The position numbers and the translations under genes were made by a program. Shown here one piece after another: positions 35,743-45,249 of a stretch of DNA of 64,000 nt. The stretch's first letter is position 1, and every line of letters begins with the position of its first letter. The DNA is taken from the NCBI RefSeq assembly GCF_010091945.1, contig NZ_WVIE01000005.1, forward strand, positions 124,001-188,000. Reading direction: 5' to 3'. The DNA is from Myxacorys almedinensis A (lineage in GTDB: Bacteria; Cyanobacteriota; Cyanobacteriia; Leptolyngbyales; Leptolyngbyaceae). The notes under the pieces were generated by a model that had not been told where the DNA came from, did no database searches, and worked only from the letters and a program-made list of their open reading frames with translations.

Positions 35743-36435
35743 CTACTGACCCGGAGGGAGTTGAGTCGATTGCCCACCCGTTAATAGCTGATGCTTCATG
35801 GCGGCAAGTTCTGCATCAATTTCATCGGCTTCGCCCAGCGCCTCGATCCGTTTCTCAAGGTCGGTGCTGCCAAGTTCTGCGATCGCGGCTGAATTTGCCT
35901 CCAGTTGCAGCACTTTATCTTCCATGCGCTCAAAGGCATTCATGGCGCTACCCGTTCCCACCCGACCAAGCGTTTCTTGAATTTGAACCGAGGCTTTTGC
36001 AGACCGTGCCCGGGCGATGTAGAGATCTTTTTTCGTTTTCGCTTCCTGAATTTTGCTCTCTAGTTTCAGCATGTTTTGCTTTAGCCCAGCCACCACGCCA
36101 GATTGCTGACCTAGCTGCGCTTCCATCGCTTCGGCAGTGTCTAGATAAGACTTGCGGCGAGTTAGGGCTTCACGAGCGAGGGCATCATCACCTTTTTGCA
36201 GGGCAAGCTGAGCACGGCGATACCATTCTTCAGAGGTAGAACGGGCTTGAGAGGCTTGGCGTTCCGTGCGTTTTTGGGTTGCGATCGCATGGGCCACCGC
36301 TTGACGAAGCTGAATTAACTCATCCTGCATATCTAACACGGCTTGCTCCAGAATTTTTTCTGGATCTTCCATCTGTCCGATGAAGTCGTTGAGATTGGCA
36401 CGAATGGCACGCCAGATTCGATCAAACAGTCCCAT
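35743..36435 (-). CDS. pspA: PspA/IM30 family protein (no C-terminal extension)
   Basis: 230 residues. MGLFDRIWRAIRANLNDFIGQMEDPEKILEQAVLDMQDELIQLRQAVAHAIATQKR matches the family from the first residue; KGDDALAREALTRRKSY and AMNAFERMEDKVLQLE are further conserved blocks. It ends soon after the coiled coil (QLLTGGQSTQLPPGQ), lacking the terminal helix of Vipp1, hence the PspA-type call: membrane-stress ESCRT-III-like protein. Paralog of the 34.0-34.8 kb gene, probably by duplication. Confidence 0.88.
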   Translation of the reverse strand: MGLFDRIWRAIRANLNDFIGQMEDPEKILEQAVLDMQDELIQLRQAVAHAIATQKRTERQASQARSTSEEWYRRAQLALQKGDDALAREALTRRKSYLDTAEAMEAQLGQQSGVVAGLKQNMLKLESKIQEAKTKKDLYIARARSAKASVQIQETLGRVGTGSAMNAFERMEDKVLQLEANSAAIAELGSTDLEKRIEALGEADEIDAELAAMKHQLLTGGQSTQLPPGQ

Positions 36436-36581
36436 AGCAGATCTCCGGTAGGTGGGGTGGGATAGGGGGGTGGGGTATGGGGTAAAGCGTTGCGCCCCAA
36501 ATATTCCGCTTCCTGTTTCCGCTTGCCGATTATTCTCAATACTACCGTAGGGACACTGATCAGGATACCGATTTGCTTTTT

Positions 36582-37985
36582 CTACCGTTGATTAATATCT
36601 GCTGAAATGCCCTGATCTTGGAAAGCCTGAGCTTTTTGCTGCGCTTCTGCCTGACTTTGCGCCGCCCCAAGCTGAATTTTTCCATCGGGGCGGAGGTAGG
36701 CGTCGGGGGCAACTTTGCGAGCCGCGTCGAGAGAGTGATCGCCCGTAAACGGAATTTCTACTTTATAAGAGTAGCCGCCTGCTCCTGTCCGGCTAACTGA
36801 AGTTGGGGCAACGTCTACAGGCTGAGCGTCAGATCTAGCAGGGGGATCAGGAGGGCTGTAGCTTTTGATGGGCGGCGGATTATACGGTTTAGCCGCCGCA
36901 GGGCGATCGCGGCTCTGCGACGATGATCGACGGTTCGCGGAAGAACTCGCGGCGACTGGTTCTGCCTCGCGGCGGGGGGTTGCCCGTTGAGCAATGCCAG
37001 ACGTAGCCCCACCATTGGTGACTGTAGCTGCCGTTGGGCTTGCGCTCGAAAAACGAGGGGCAGGAAGAGCGGTGACTGTGCCGCCGCTTGGCTGGGTGCC
37101 CGAAGATTTAGACGACTCTGCACTAGGAGCAGCAGAGGGTTGGGGAGAGGGCGAAGGTGCGGTTCCTACGGAGTTGCGCTCAGCGCTAATCGCAGCATTC
37201 CCCCCCCGGGGAGCGCTCTTTAAAGTAGCGAGATTGTTAAGTCCTAAATCCACAAATTCTTGAGAGTCTAGCGGCACAGCGTTTGGCATCTCACTGCTAC
37301 TCGAAGAGCTTGCAGCCGTGGGTTTGGCGACAGGGATCGCCTCGCGTCTCGCAGCAAAGGCGTTCCCAAGATTTCGCAGGCTCGCTGGATTCATAATCAC
37401 GTAACCAAACATCGCGCTAGAGAGCAGCAACGTTAGCATAGAGCCAACCCCAAGCGGAGTCAGCAAACTTTCTAAAAAACTACGCTCGACTTCGACCTGA
37501 GCTTCTTGGCGCGCTAAACTTCGCAGCAATTCTTCAGAAGATTCTAAATAATCATCGGGAGGAGCATCGGTTTCAGGCGGCTCAGATTCAGCCAAATCGG
37601 AATGCCGATCCAAGGAAACCGGAGCGAATGTTTCAATTGTTTCTGGCTGAGGCAGAGTAGTATTTTCTACATCAGATTCTGGAGAAAGCAGCGCTAAGCC
37701 AGCAGAACCGCTTGGCGATGGTCTATCTTGATCTTGAGAAAGTGCCTTGGGGGCAGCGTTAGCACCCGCTAACTGAGGCGTTGAAGCGGTGCCTGCGTTG
37801 AGCAAAAGAAAGTCGGTTGCTTTTCTCGCAGGTTTGGGTTTTGGCGGAGCGACGACCGAGGCGAGAGATTGCCCCGATCGCTGTCGTCGGTATCGAGTTA
37901 ATTCGTCCTCTAATCGAACATCTAGGCAGTCTAACGCCCGGTGGAGCTTGGGATGGATAGACTCACTCGACGCATCGTAATGCAT
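36582..37985 (-). CDS. Single-pass membrane protein with C-terminal SPOR-like domain
   Basis: 467 residues. Polar N terminus (DVRLEDELTRYRRQRSG conserved in cyanobacterial homologs), one membrane helix at about 178-198 (LGVGSMLTLLLSSAMFGYVIM), a long low-complexity Pro/Ser/Ala linker, and a C-terminal ~70 residues YSYKVEIPFTGDHSLDAARKVAPDAYLRPDGKIQLGAAQSQAEAQQKAQAFQDQGI that look like a SPOR domain (peptidoglycan-binding, often at division sites). The linker contains ISAERNSVGTA from the 36-bp dispersed repeat. The SPOR assignment is by motif only. Confidence 0.75.
   Translation of the reverse strand: MHYDASSESIHPKLHRALDCLDVRLEDELTRYRRQRSGQSLASVVAPPKPKPARKATDFLLLNAGTASTPQLAGANAAPKALSQDQDRPSPSGSAGLALLSPESDVENTTLPQPETIETFAPVSLDRHSDLAESEPPETDAPPDDYLESSEELLRSLARQEAQVEVERSFLESLLTPLGVGSMLTLLLSSAMFGYVIMNPASLRNLGNAFAARREAIPVAKPTAASSSSSSEMPNAVPLDSQEFVDLGLNNLATLKSAPRGGNAAISAERNSVGTAPSPSPQPSAAPSAESSKSSGTQPSGGTVTALPAPRFSSASPTAATVTNGGATSGIAQRATPRREAEPVAASSSANRRSSSQSRDRPAAAKPYNPPPIKSYSPPDPPARSDAQPVDVAPTSVSRTGAGGYSYKVEIPFTGDHSLDAARKVAPDAYLRPDGKIQLGAAQSQAEAQQKAQAFQDQGISADINQR
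37158..37193. repeat. 36-bp dispersed repeat, copy B, in frame inside the SPOR-like gene
   Basis: 35 of 36 bases identical to copy A (24997-25032); the differing base is A here. In the protein linker it reads AISAERNSVGTA, the same frame and the same peptide as in the unrelated Uma2 protein. Confidence 0.85.
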
Positions 37986-38127
37986 GTAGCACTCCAGGAT
38001 AATTCGTAGTTCGTAATTCGGAGCTAACGGGAAGTGAATTACGAATTTTTACCAGATAGTTTGCGTATTCAGTGTAGTCCAGGGTTTAGAAAATGAAGCA
38101 GTTGATTTGTGTGATTGATCTGCTTTG

Positions 38128-38161
38128 TTTGTGCCTGCGTCAGATTTGTGCCTGCGTCAGA
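38128..38161. repeat. 17-bp tandem duplication
   Basis: TTTGTGCCTGCGTCAGA occurs twice head to tail (38128-38144, 38145-38161) in the spacer between the SPOR-like gene and the DUF721 gene. Confidence 0.9.
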
Positions 38162-38260
38162 ATGGAGAATGTAGGGAGATGCCTTGGTAAATCCTAGCGG
38201 GGTGAACGCAGGAGTTGGTAAATTACCTTGCACCTCAAGAAAGATTATGGAAGCCAAACT

Positions 38261-38830
38261 ATGCTGAATCTTCGACAGCTTTTCCAGGCATATGAGCTAC
38301 CTCAGAGTCAAGAGCAGCAGCAGTTGCAGCAAATTTTAGGCTATTGGATGCCCTGTGTTGGGGAAGCGGTAAGTTCGCAGGTTTCTGGAAAAGCGATCGC
38401 ACAGCACACCCGTCCGCTTTCTGTACAGCGAGGCATTCTTCAAGTAGCGGTTTCTAGCCCGGTTTGGTCTCATACCCTCCTGTTTGAGCGACCCAAAATT
38501 CTGCAAAAACTGAACGATCGATTGACAACCCCGATCAAAGACATTCGATTTTCGACCGCTCAGTGGCATCAGCAACCCTTACCGGCTCTCCCTGCCGAAT
38601 CAGTGACAGTGTGGAGCGATCACCCCAGCCGGCAAGAGGCAACAGCGTCTTCTCACCTTTCCGCTCAACTGTGTCTCACCCCAGAAACCGCTTTTGAACA
38701 ATGGTTAGAAAAAGTTCGACAGCGTAGTCAGCATTTGCCACCCTGTCCTCAGTGCCAGTGTCCAACTCCGTTAGGAGAGCTAGAGCGTTGGGGGGTGTGT
38801 TCGCTCTGTTCTGCCCAGCGACTATCATGA
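38261..38830 (+). CDS. DUF721/DciA-like protein with C-terminal zinc ribbon
   Basis: 189 residues from ATG 38261 (the frame opens at a TTG at 38228). The N-terminal ~100 residues (LRQLFQAYELPQSQEQQQLQQILGYWMPCVGEAVSSQ..., HTRPLSVQRGILQVAVSSPVWSHTLLFERPKILQKLND) are the DUF721 domain; DUF721 proteins of the DciA type load the replicative helicase DnaB in bacteria lacking DnaC. The C terminus has two Cys pairs, CPQCQCPTPLGELERWGVCSLC, a probable zinc ribbon not found in short DciA proteins. A replication role is inferred from the family. Confidence 0.82.
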   Translation: MLNLRQLFQAYELPQSQEQQQLQQILGYWMPCVGEAVSSQVSGKAIAQHTRPLSVQRGILQVAVSSPVWSHTLLFERPKILQKLNDRLTTPIKDIRFSTAQWHQQPLPALPAESVTVWSDHPSRQEATASSHLSAQLCLTPETAFEQWLEKVRQRSQHLPPCPQCQCPTPLGELERWGVCSLCSAQRLS

Positions 38831-38838
38831 AGAGCACA

Positions 38839-38865
38839 GTTTACAACATCTGTAAACCGTCTTTT
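38839..38865 (+). terminator. Terminator after the DUF721 gene
   Basis: A perfect 7-bp stem GTTTACA (38839-38845)/TGTAAAC (38851-38857), 5-nt loop, followed by CGTCTTTT, 9 nt after the stop. Confidence 0.65.
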
Positions 38866-39417
38866 CAAGGGATTTTATCTCTTCCTTAAACTAGAGGTCT
38901 ATCAAACTCTAGACAAGCATACTTAGGAATATAAAGGAAACAAAGCTCAGCACCTTTTGTAGAAAAAATTGCCTATAAAAATTATTTATTTCTAAATAGT
39001 TAGGTTGAGAAAAATAAGCAAGCGTTTGGCGTTTCTCTTGATCCCCATCCGGTTTACGTCAAACCTTCTTTGTTTTTGTTCGATGCGCTACAAAGCAGTT
39101 TCAAAAATATCTATTTAGAAGACAATTATAAAAAGAATCTAAAGCCGGTCTGTTAGGTTTGAAACCCTGAACTCTTTATACAATAAAGTGTCTAAGTTTT
39201 TTGATGAAGCTATGACAAAAAAAATAGAAGGCAAAATAGAAAGCGGAAATGATGCTCTAGTGGCTGAAGCAAAAATAAGTTAAAAATTGTTGCGACACAT
39301 CCAGACTGTTGGTTTTTATTCTCACCCTGATCGATGGGATCAGTCATAAAAAACGTGAGCCGCCAAGGTCATGAGCTTTGTTTTTAATCCCTCAAATTCT
39401 TTAAAAAATTTTGTACT
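38866..39417. other. Intergenic stretch, AT-rich, no gene supported
   Basis: A possible 23-codon frame from ATG 39211 has no ribosome site and skewed composition, so it is not called. Nothing else with coding character was seen. Confidence 0.45.
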
Positions 39418-39681
39418 ATGCAACGTTCTGACTTTTTCACTTCAGCTTGTCGGCACTGCCGGCACTATGTCCCCCAAGGCAGGCGTGGAGGGCAGTGCGC
39501 TCAGTTAAATGTGCTTGTTCAAGGACAGTGGAAGGCTTGCGCTCTTGCTGCGCCCGTGTTTGAACCTGCCTGGGAATTTGAGGGGCTGCCAATGTGGCAG
39601 CAAGAACGACTGGAGGTACCGCAGTCTCCGGTTACTACAGTTTTGCAGGAAGCAGAAATTGCTGTTTCCCAGCCCGTATAG
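39418..39681 (+). CDS. Small Cys-rich conserved cyanobacterial protein
   Basis: 87 residues. N-terminal cluster TSACRHCRHYVPQGRRGGQCAQLNVLVQGQWKACALA with four spaced Cys and one His suggests a metal-binding knuckle. Related proteins of the same layout are common in cyanobacteria, with no assigned function that I know. The C-terminal third is variable. No ribosome site is obvious before the ATG. Confidence 0.75.
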   Translation: MQRSDFFTSACRHCRHYVPQGRRGGQCAQLNVLVQGQWKACALAAPVFEPAWEFEGLPMWQQERLEVPQSPVTTVLQEAEIAVSQPV

Positions 39682-39787
39682 CGTGACGTCAAGCGCCGCC
39701 ATGAGTTTGCCTCTTAGCGTATTTGGGGTTCTGTCGATTTGTATGAAGTTTTGCTAATCGCATTGTCTTATTGGACGGTGCGATTTT

Positions 39788-40621
39788 TTAGGGCAGCCAC
39801 GGGTATTTACGAAAGTCGGGTGGGCGTTTTTCAAGAAAGGCTTGTTTGCCTTCCGAGCCTTCTTCACTCATGTAGTAGAGCATCGTGGCGTTTCCGGCAA
39901 GTTCTTGCAGCCCGGCTTGTCCGTCGCAGTCGGCGTTGAACGCTGCCTTGAGACAGCGAATTGCGATCGGGCTTTTTTCCAAGATTTCCATGGCCCACTG
40001 AATGCCTTCTGCTTCAAGCTGTGCGATCGCAACGACGCGGTTGATCAGTCCCATTTCCAAGGCTTGGTCGGCAGTGTACTGGCGACAGAGATACCAGATT
40101 TCTCGCGCCTTTTTTTGTCCTACGATGCGTGCCATGTAGCTTGCGCCAAATCCACCATCGAAACTGCCAACTTTCGGTCCGGTTTGCCCAAAAATGGCAT
40201 TGTCCGCAGCGATCGTCAGGTCACAAAGCAGTTGTAGAACGTGCCCACCCCCGATCGCATAGCCCGCGACCAGGGCAATCACAACTTTAGGTATAGAGCG
40301 AATCAGGCGCTGTAAATCCAGCACATTAAGACGGGGAACACCTGCATCATCAATATATCCAGCGTGACCCCGGACGCTCTGATCGCCGCCAGAGCAGAAC
40401 GCATATTTGCCATCTGTGTGCGGACCAGAGCCGGTGAGCAGAATCACGCCGATGCGGCTGTCTTCACGGGCGTTAGCAAAGGCATCGTAGAGTTCTACGA
40501 TCGTTTTGGGGCGAAATGCATTGCGCTTGTGGGGTCGGTTGATCGTAATTTTGGCGATGCCGTCTATTTTGTGATAGAGAATGTCTTCGTAGGTTTTAGC
40601 GGTTTGCCAATCATGGGTCAT
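39788..40621 (-). CDS. menB: 1,4-dihydroxy-2-naphthoyl-CoA synthase
   Basis: Crotonase-fold enzyme closing the naphthoquinone ring in phylloquinone synthesis. 277 residues: [48 protein letters not shown] (oxyanion/bicarbonate-binding loop), [62 protein letters not shown] and the C-terminal [28 protein letters not shown]. All MenB hallmarks. Starts 3 nt after the menD stop. Confidence 0.97.
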   Translation of the reverse strand: MTHDWQTAKTYEDILYHKIDGIAKITINRPHKRNAFRPKTIVELYDAFANAREDSRIGVILLTGSGPHTDGKYAFCSGGDQSVRGHAGYIDDAGVPRLNVLDLQRLIRSIPKVVIALVAGYAIGGGHVLQLLCDLTIAADNAIFGQTGPKVGSFDGGFGASYMARIVGQKKAREIWYLCRQYTADQALEMGLINRVVAIAQLEAEGIQWAMEILEKSPIAIRCLKAAFNADCDGQAGLQELAGNATMLYYMSEEGSEGKQAFLEKRPPDFRKYPWLP

Positions 40622-40624
40622 GGG

Positions 40625-42382
40625 TTAAAACGTTGCGAATGTGCCTAATTTATTTTTGCGCCATTGGGTGTCGTAGTAGCGATCGGTTTTGAGTTCTAAG
40701 ACGCGAATTCCTCCGGTTGGCAACAGATCAAAGCTTTGGGTAAACTGCTCCCAGGTGGAAATGCGCTCGTAGTGCACCCCGTAAGTGTGGCAGAGACTTG
40801 CAAAGTTGATATGTTGAGGGGTGGCAAAAAATTCTTCAAACGGTGGCTCAAATTGGGAGATAGGCAACATGTTGAAGATGCCGCCGCCGTTGTTGTTGAT
40901 CAGCACGATCGTCAGATGCCCGTGCGCCAGCTTCAGCAAAAATCCGTTTGTGTCGTGCAGCAGCGCTAGGTCTCCGGTGAGTAAAACAGCGTGTTGATGA
41001 TGGGCAATGCCCAACGCCGTGGATAGTGTGCCATCGATGCCATTGGCTCCGCGATTGAAAAAGGGTTGAATAGCGCGATCGCTCGGTTTCCAAAACGATT
41101 CAACGTCTCGCACTGGCATACTGTTTGAGATAAATACAGGAGTCTTTTCAGGAAGATATTGCGACAGCAGCCACGCGGCTTTACCCTCGAATAAAGCCTC
41201 TTCGCAGGCTAAGGTCTGATCGATCGCGCATCGAGTTTTAGATTCGGCAGTGAGCCAGAGGTCGAGATAGCCCGATTTGTGCAACGGTAGGGGATCGGGG
41301 ACAGCCCAAGATTCGGTAGCCCAAGATTCGATAGATAAAGGCAGGTGAATCGTTTTGCCATGGAGCGGATCGAGGTTGCGATCGCTTGGATCAAGCACAT
41401 AATGATGCGGTTGGTGCTGAATGAGCCATTGCCGTAATTCTTTGCTCGTTGGCATATCGCCGATCCGAATCACCACCTCTGGGGCTAGTTTCTCGGCGAG
41501 GTCAGCATTTCTAAGAATGGCGTCGTAGGTCGAGATCAGATAAGGATTCAGGCTGGCATAATTTCGGACGGGCGATAACCCTTCAGCGAGGACGGGCATG
41601 TTCAGGGTTTTAGATAGCCATGCGATCGCGCGGCAATAGTGTGTGGGGTTCTCTGGTTGGGCAACTCCTGCGATAATAATTCCTCGCTGCGCTTGCAGAG
41701 GCGTGCTCCATTCTGCCGTCAACGCTGGGGTAGGGTGCACCAGAGTTGTCCCCGATTGGAGGTGATCAAAAAAATCGCGGGGAACGGGGTCGGCGGCTAC
41801 TTCCACGGTGCGCGTTGTGCCTTTTTCCGGTTCGATCGGCGACAATGGCTCGCGAAATGGGACGTTTAAATGCACGACCCCGGCGATAGGATAGTGCGAT
41901 CGCTGCCATGCCTGCGCGATCGTCTGCCGCCAATAGGCCAACATCGATCCATCAGCCGAGGGTAGCGCTACTTCGGCATAGAAGTTGGGATACGAGCCAA
42001 ACAATTTCTGCTGATCGATCGCTTGTCCAGCATTGCAATGGCGCAACTCGGGCGGACGATCTGCGGTCAGCACCATCAGCGATACGCGGCTTTCGCGCGC
42101 CTCGATCACCGCCGGATAAAAGTTTGCACCTGCCGTGCCAGACGTGCAAACTAGCACTACAGGTCGATGGGTACGCTTGGCAATGCCCAAGGCAAAAAAC
42201 GAAGCAGATCGCTCGTCTAAAATGGGAATTGCGTCGATGGTAGGATGCTGAGCAAACGCGATCGCGAGGGGGGTCGATCGCGACCCAGGACAGATCACTG
42301 CCGTTGTGAGACCGAGCCGCGCCAACGTTTCAGCTAAAACAGATGCCCAGAGCGTATTAGTAGTGCGAAAATCGAGCGGCAT
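40625..42382 (-). CDS. menD: 2-succinyl-5-enolpyruvyl-6-hydroxy-3-cyclohexene-1-carboxylate synthase
   Basis: ThDP-dependent enzyme, joins isochorismate and 2-oxoglutarate. 585 residues. VICPGSRSTPLAIAFAQHP at the N terminus, ThDP-binding GDLALLHDTNGFLLKLAHGHLTIVLINNNGGGIFNMLP in the C-terminal domain, FFNRGANGIDGTLSTALGIAHH. A 15-bp tandem duplication (41303-41332) yields ESWATESWAV in a variable loop. First gene of menD-menB; menF is 9 kb away. 2-oxoglutarate use and product follow from the family. Confidence 0.96.
   Translation of the reverse strand: MPLDFRTTNTLWASVLAETLARLGLTTAVICPGSRSTPLAIAFAQHPTIDAIPILDERSASFFALGIAKRTHRPVVLVCTSGTAGANFYPAVIEARESRVSLMVLTADRPPELRHCNAGQAIDQQKLFGSYPNFYAEVALPSADGSMLAYWRQTIAQAWQRSHYPIAGVVHLNVPFREPLSPIEPEKGTTRTVEVAADPVPRDFFDHLQSGTTLVHPTPALTAEWSTPLQAQRGIIIAGVAQPENPTHYCRAIAWLSKTLNMPVLAEGLSPVRNYASLNPYLISTYDAILRNADLAEKLAPEVVIRIGDMPTSKELRQWLIQHQPHHYVLDPSDRNLDPLHGKTIHLPLSIESWATESWAVPDPLPLHKSGYLDLWLTAESKTRCAIDQTLACEEALFEGKAAWLLSQYLPEKTPVFISNSMPVRDVESFWKPSDRAIQPFFNRGANGIDGTLSTALGIAHHQHAVLLTGDLALLHDTNGFLLKLAHGHLTIVLINNNGGGIFNMLPISQFEPPFEEFFATPQHINFASLCHTYGVHYERISTWEQFTQSFDLLPTGGIRVLELKTDRYYDTQWRKNKLGTFATF
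41303..41332 (-). repeat. 15-bp in-frame duplication in menD
   Basis: Two copies of a 15-nt unit (AGCCCAAGATTCGGT and AGCCCAAGATTCGAT on the plus strand) encode ESWAT/ESWAV in the enzyme. Confidence 0.8.
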
Positions 42383-42546
42383 GAACTTAGGAATAAGCGA
42401 TCAGGCGATTTGAAGCGTAGCAGGTCATAGCGGGTTGTGCCACATCGGCTTGAAATAGAATCGGTTTGGAATAGCGATGGCTAATTTGCGCCCAGATTGA
42501 TGATCTAGGAGCATTTTGTAGCCCTGCGATCGCGTTTAGCACCGCG

Positions 42547-44367
42547 CTAAATCGTTGCCTGCAATTGGTCTAACAACGTCTCCACATAAGTTAATGCCCC
42601 CTTAATTGTGGCAGCGTCTTCAATATCGACGCCTACAAATTGCCGTAACGCCTCTACCTGATCAAGGCTGCCTCCAGATGCCAGCAACTCCAAATATCCA
42701 GGAATAAACGCTTTGCCGACCTCAAGATATTTCTGGTAGCATGCCAAACTGACAATATTGGATGCCGTGTACTGATAGCAGTAAAACGGTTTGAAATAGA
42801 TGTGCCCAATGCGTGCCCAGTCGTACTGATGCTCTGGCAGCACGTCTACCGCGCTACCACAGAGCTTTTGGTATAGCTTCATCCATTCTTCATTCACAAA
42901 GCTTTGATCGAAGCTACCTTGGGCGGCGCGATCGTGGATTGCCAACTCCAACCGACTAATGGTACTTTGCCGGAACAGCAGATTTAGCTGATCTTCTAAC
43001 TGCCGGGTGATCAGGGTTTTCGTCAGGGCTTTGTCGTCTGTTGCCTGCTTCAGTAAATAGTCGAGCAGCAGCAACTCATTAAACGTTGACGCAATTTCTG
43101 CCAACACCATCGGCGGGTTGCTGTTGAAATAGGACTGGCGATCGTCGATCCATTCAAAGTGCAACCCGTGACCCATCTCGTGGGCAAGGGTGAAGAGAGA
43201 ATTGTAATCGTCGGTGTACGACATCAGCAGATAGCTGTGCTTGCCGTAGGTGTAAGAGCAGAACGCTCCACCCCGTTTGCCAGGGCGGATTTTGGCATCG
43301 ACCCAGTTCTTCAAAAAGAATTCTTCCGCACGACGGGCATAGTTTGCATCAAATTGATCCAAGGCTGCCAACAGGGTTTCGACGCCGGTTTTGTAGCCGA
43401 TCGTTGCCCTAGAATCAGCATCCGTCTCCCAAGGGGCGTAGAGATCACATGTGCGAATTTTTTGCCCTAACGCTTTTTCTTTTAACTGATAGTAGCGCTG
43501 AAACAGATCAAACCGCGCTCCTGTGCCATCCATAATCGCCCGAAACACTGGCTCAGAGACTTCATCGGCTATCAGTTGCTTGTGCAAGGTGGATGAATAG
43601 CCGCGCATCTGATTTTCTAGCTTGTGATCTTGCGCAACGGTGTTGAGAATGTAGCCATACAGCGAATTGTGCTGCTGCATCACCTGGCGAACCGATTGAT
43701 ATGCTGCGTATCGAGTCTCAGGATGGGGATTGTAAAGTAAGGCGCTGAGTTCGGCTTCGGTGCTGGCGCTTTTGCCATCGATCGTGGTCACAGGTTGGTA
43801 TTCTTGCTCGCCGAGATGCACCGATCGCAGTTGAATAAATGCCTGCCGCCCGGTCAAACTATCTTGATTGCGGGTTTGCTCCACGTCTTCAGAGAGAGTG
43901 TAGGGGCGGGCTTGGGCGATCCGATTGAGGTAGTGCTGATAGGTACTCAGAGCCGTTGCCTGCCGAAACGAATCAAACTGGTTGGCTTCCATCCCTTGCA
44001 GTTCTAAATCAAAAAACAACAGTTGATTCTCGATCGCTGTCAAAGCTTCCATCGCTTTGTCAAGAAACTGCTTTGCTTCGGTGTTGCGAGTATCTGCCGA
44101 AAAAATCAGCGACGGAAAGGCGTAGAGGTAACCCGATTTTTCTGCGATCGCTTCTAAGGTTTTAAAGCACTCTGCCAACTGCTCTGGGAACAGTGCACTC
44201 ACCCGACCCCGAAACTGGTCTCGGAAGGCGGCAGCTTGACGCTGCAACTCTTGCAAATCTTGCGCTAGCTGCGGGTCATCAAATCCCTGATAAAGATCTG
44301 ATAAATCCCACTCCTGCGGATGTTCTGCCCAAACTGTAGCCTGCAAAACGTCTGTAGATTGTGTCAT
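42547..44367 (-). CDS. pepF: Oligoendopeptidase F, M3 family metallopeptidase
   Basis: 606 residues, cytosolic zinc peptidase degrading short oligopeptides. The zinc motif HEMGH occurs in LFTLAHEMGHGLHFEW followed by the third ligand region NPPMVLAEIASTFNELLLLDYLL. N-terminal oligopeptidase F domain WDLSDLYQGFDDPQLAQDL. The length is that of bacterial PepF. Single gene between menD and the FMN reductase; roughly 160 nt to menD. Confidence 0.95.
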   Translation of the reverse strand: MTQSTDVLQATVWAEHPQEWDLSDLYQGFDDPQLAQDLQELQRQAAAFRDQFRGRVSALFPEQLAECFKTLEAIAEKSGYLYAFPSLIFSADTRNTEAKQFLDKAMEALTAIENQLLFFDLELQGMEANQFDSFRQATALSTYQHYLNRIAQARPYTLSEDVEQTRNQDSLTGRQAFIQLRSVHLGEQEYQPVTTIDGKSASTEAELSALLYNPHPETRYAAYQSVRQVMQQHNSLYGYILNTVAQDHKLENQMRGYSSTLHKQLIADEVSEPVFRAIMDGTGARFDLFQRYYQLKEKALGQKIRTCDLYAPWETDADSRATIGYKTGVETLLAALDQFDANYARRAEEFFLKNWVDAKIRPGKRGGAFCSYTYGKHSYLLMSYTDDYNSLFTLAHEMGHGLHFEWIDDRQSYFNSNPPMVLAEIASTFNELLLLDYLLKQATDDKALTKTLITRQLEDQLNLLFRQSTISRLELAIHDRAAQGSFDQSFVNEEWMKLYQKLCGSAVDVLPEHQYDWARIGHIYFKPFYCYQYTASNIVSLACYQKYLEVGKAFIPGYLELLASGGSLDQVEALRQFVGVDIEDAATIKGALTYVETLLDQLQATI

Positions 44368-44442
44368 CGGTTCAAGTCCTTACTCACAACAGTAAATACA
44401 GTAAATGCAGAAATCGGTAAACGCGGTCTCCTGTTAAATCGG

Positions 44443-44982
44443 TTATCCTCTCAATTTCCGAGTGTTATCCAACAAGCTTCGAGCAAATTGATCAAATCGA
44501 GTGGCTAGAGCTTCATCCAGAAGTTTGCCATCTTCTCCAAACGCTTTCCAGGCTTGCCCGATCGCAACTTGTTCTGGAATTACCCAAGCGTGAACCCAAC
44601 GCATGATCAGTCGCAAGTGGTTTAACGCATTGCTGTTGGGCTGCCCGCCCAAAACGCTAATGACTCCGGCTACTTTGCCATCGAGTTGATCAAAGCTCAT
44701 CAGATCCAAGGTGTTTTTTATCACACCGCTTACACTGCCGTGATATTCCGGTGTCGCAAGAATTAAACCGTCTGCCTGTTTCACAGCATCTTGTAATCGT
44801 CGCACATCCGGATGGTCTGGATACTCGTTGCCACCATCACAAAAAGGCAAGTTCATCGTGCGTAGATCTAAGACTTCGACCTCTGCACCCATCGCTGTCA
44901 AACGATCTACGGCGTGGGCAAGGGCTTGGTGAGTGTAGGAGTCGGGGCGCAAACTGCCCGCAATGCCAACAAATTTGACCAT
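44443..44982 (-). CDS. NADPH-dependent FMN reductase family flavoprotein
   Basis: 179 residues, flavodoxin-like fold. FVGIAGSLRPDSYTHQALAHAVDRL (FMN phosphate loop), LILATPEYHGSVSGVIKNTLDLMSF (FMN ring-binding YHGS) and VAGVISVLGGQPNSNALNHLRLIMRWVHAWVIPEQ. Members reduce quinones, chromate or azo compounds with NAD(P)H; the natural substrate is not deducible. ATG 44982 starts the conserved N terminus directly. Confidence 0.9.
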   Translation of the reverse strand: MVKFVGIAGSLRPDSYTHQALAHAVDRLTAMGAEVEVLDLRTMNLPFCDGGNEYPDHPDVRRLQDAVKQADGLILATPEYHGSVSGVIKNTLDLMSFDQLDGKVAGVISVLGGQPNSNALNHLRLIMRWVHAWVIPEQVAIGQAWKAFGEDGKLLDEALATRFDQFARSLLDNTRKLRG

Positions 44983-45249
44983 GAGAGGATGTCCTATAGG
45001 TAGTATGGAAGAGACAAAAATGGGGCGAACCTGAGGTAAGACGTGTTTTCTACGAGGCTACACCTTGCGTTCATCATGCTCACCCCCTGCGAGTTAGAAC
45101 TTAGTTTTCTAAGCTTATACTAAACTCATAACGACTACGTTTAAGATAGCGAAAAAAGCTGACTTCTGTCAAATGTTGAGTAAATACCTGGACGCAAAAA
45201 ATGACCCTGTACAACCTCCTGCTGTCTAAACTTGACCACCCCGCAAGGC

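Noticed and set aside
39211-39282. 23-codon frame (starts MTKKIEGKIE)
   Set aside because: No ribosome site and biased to Lys/Glu/Ala in an AT-rich spacer; not enough to call.
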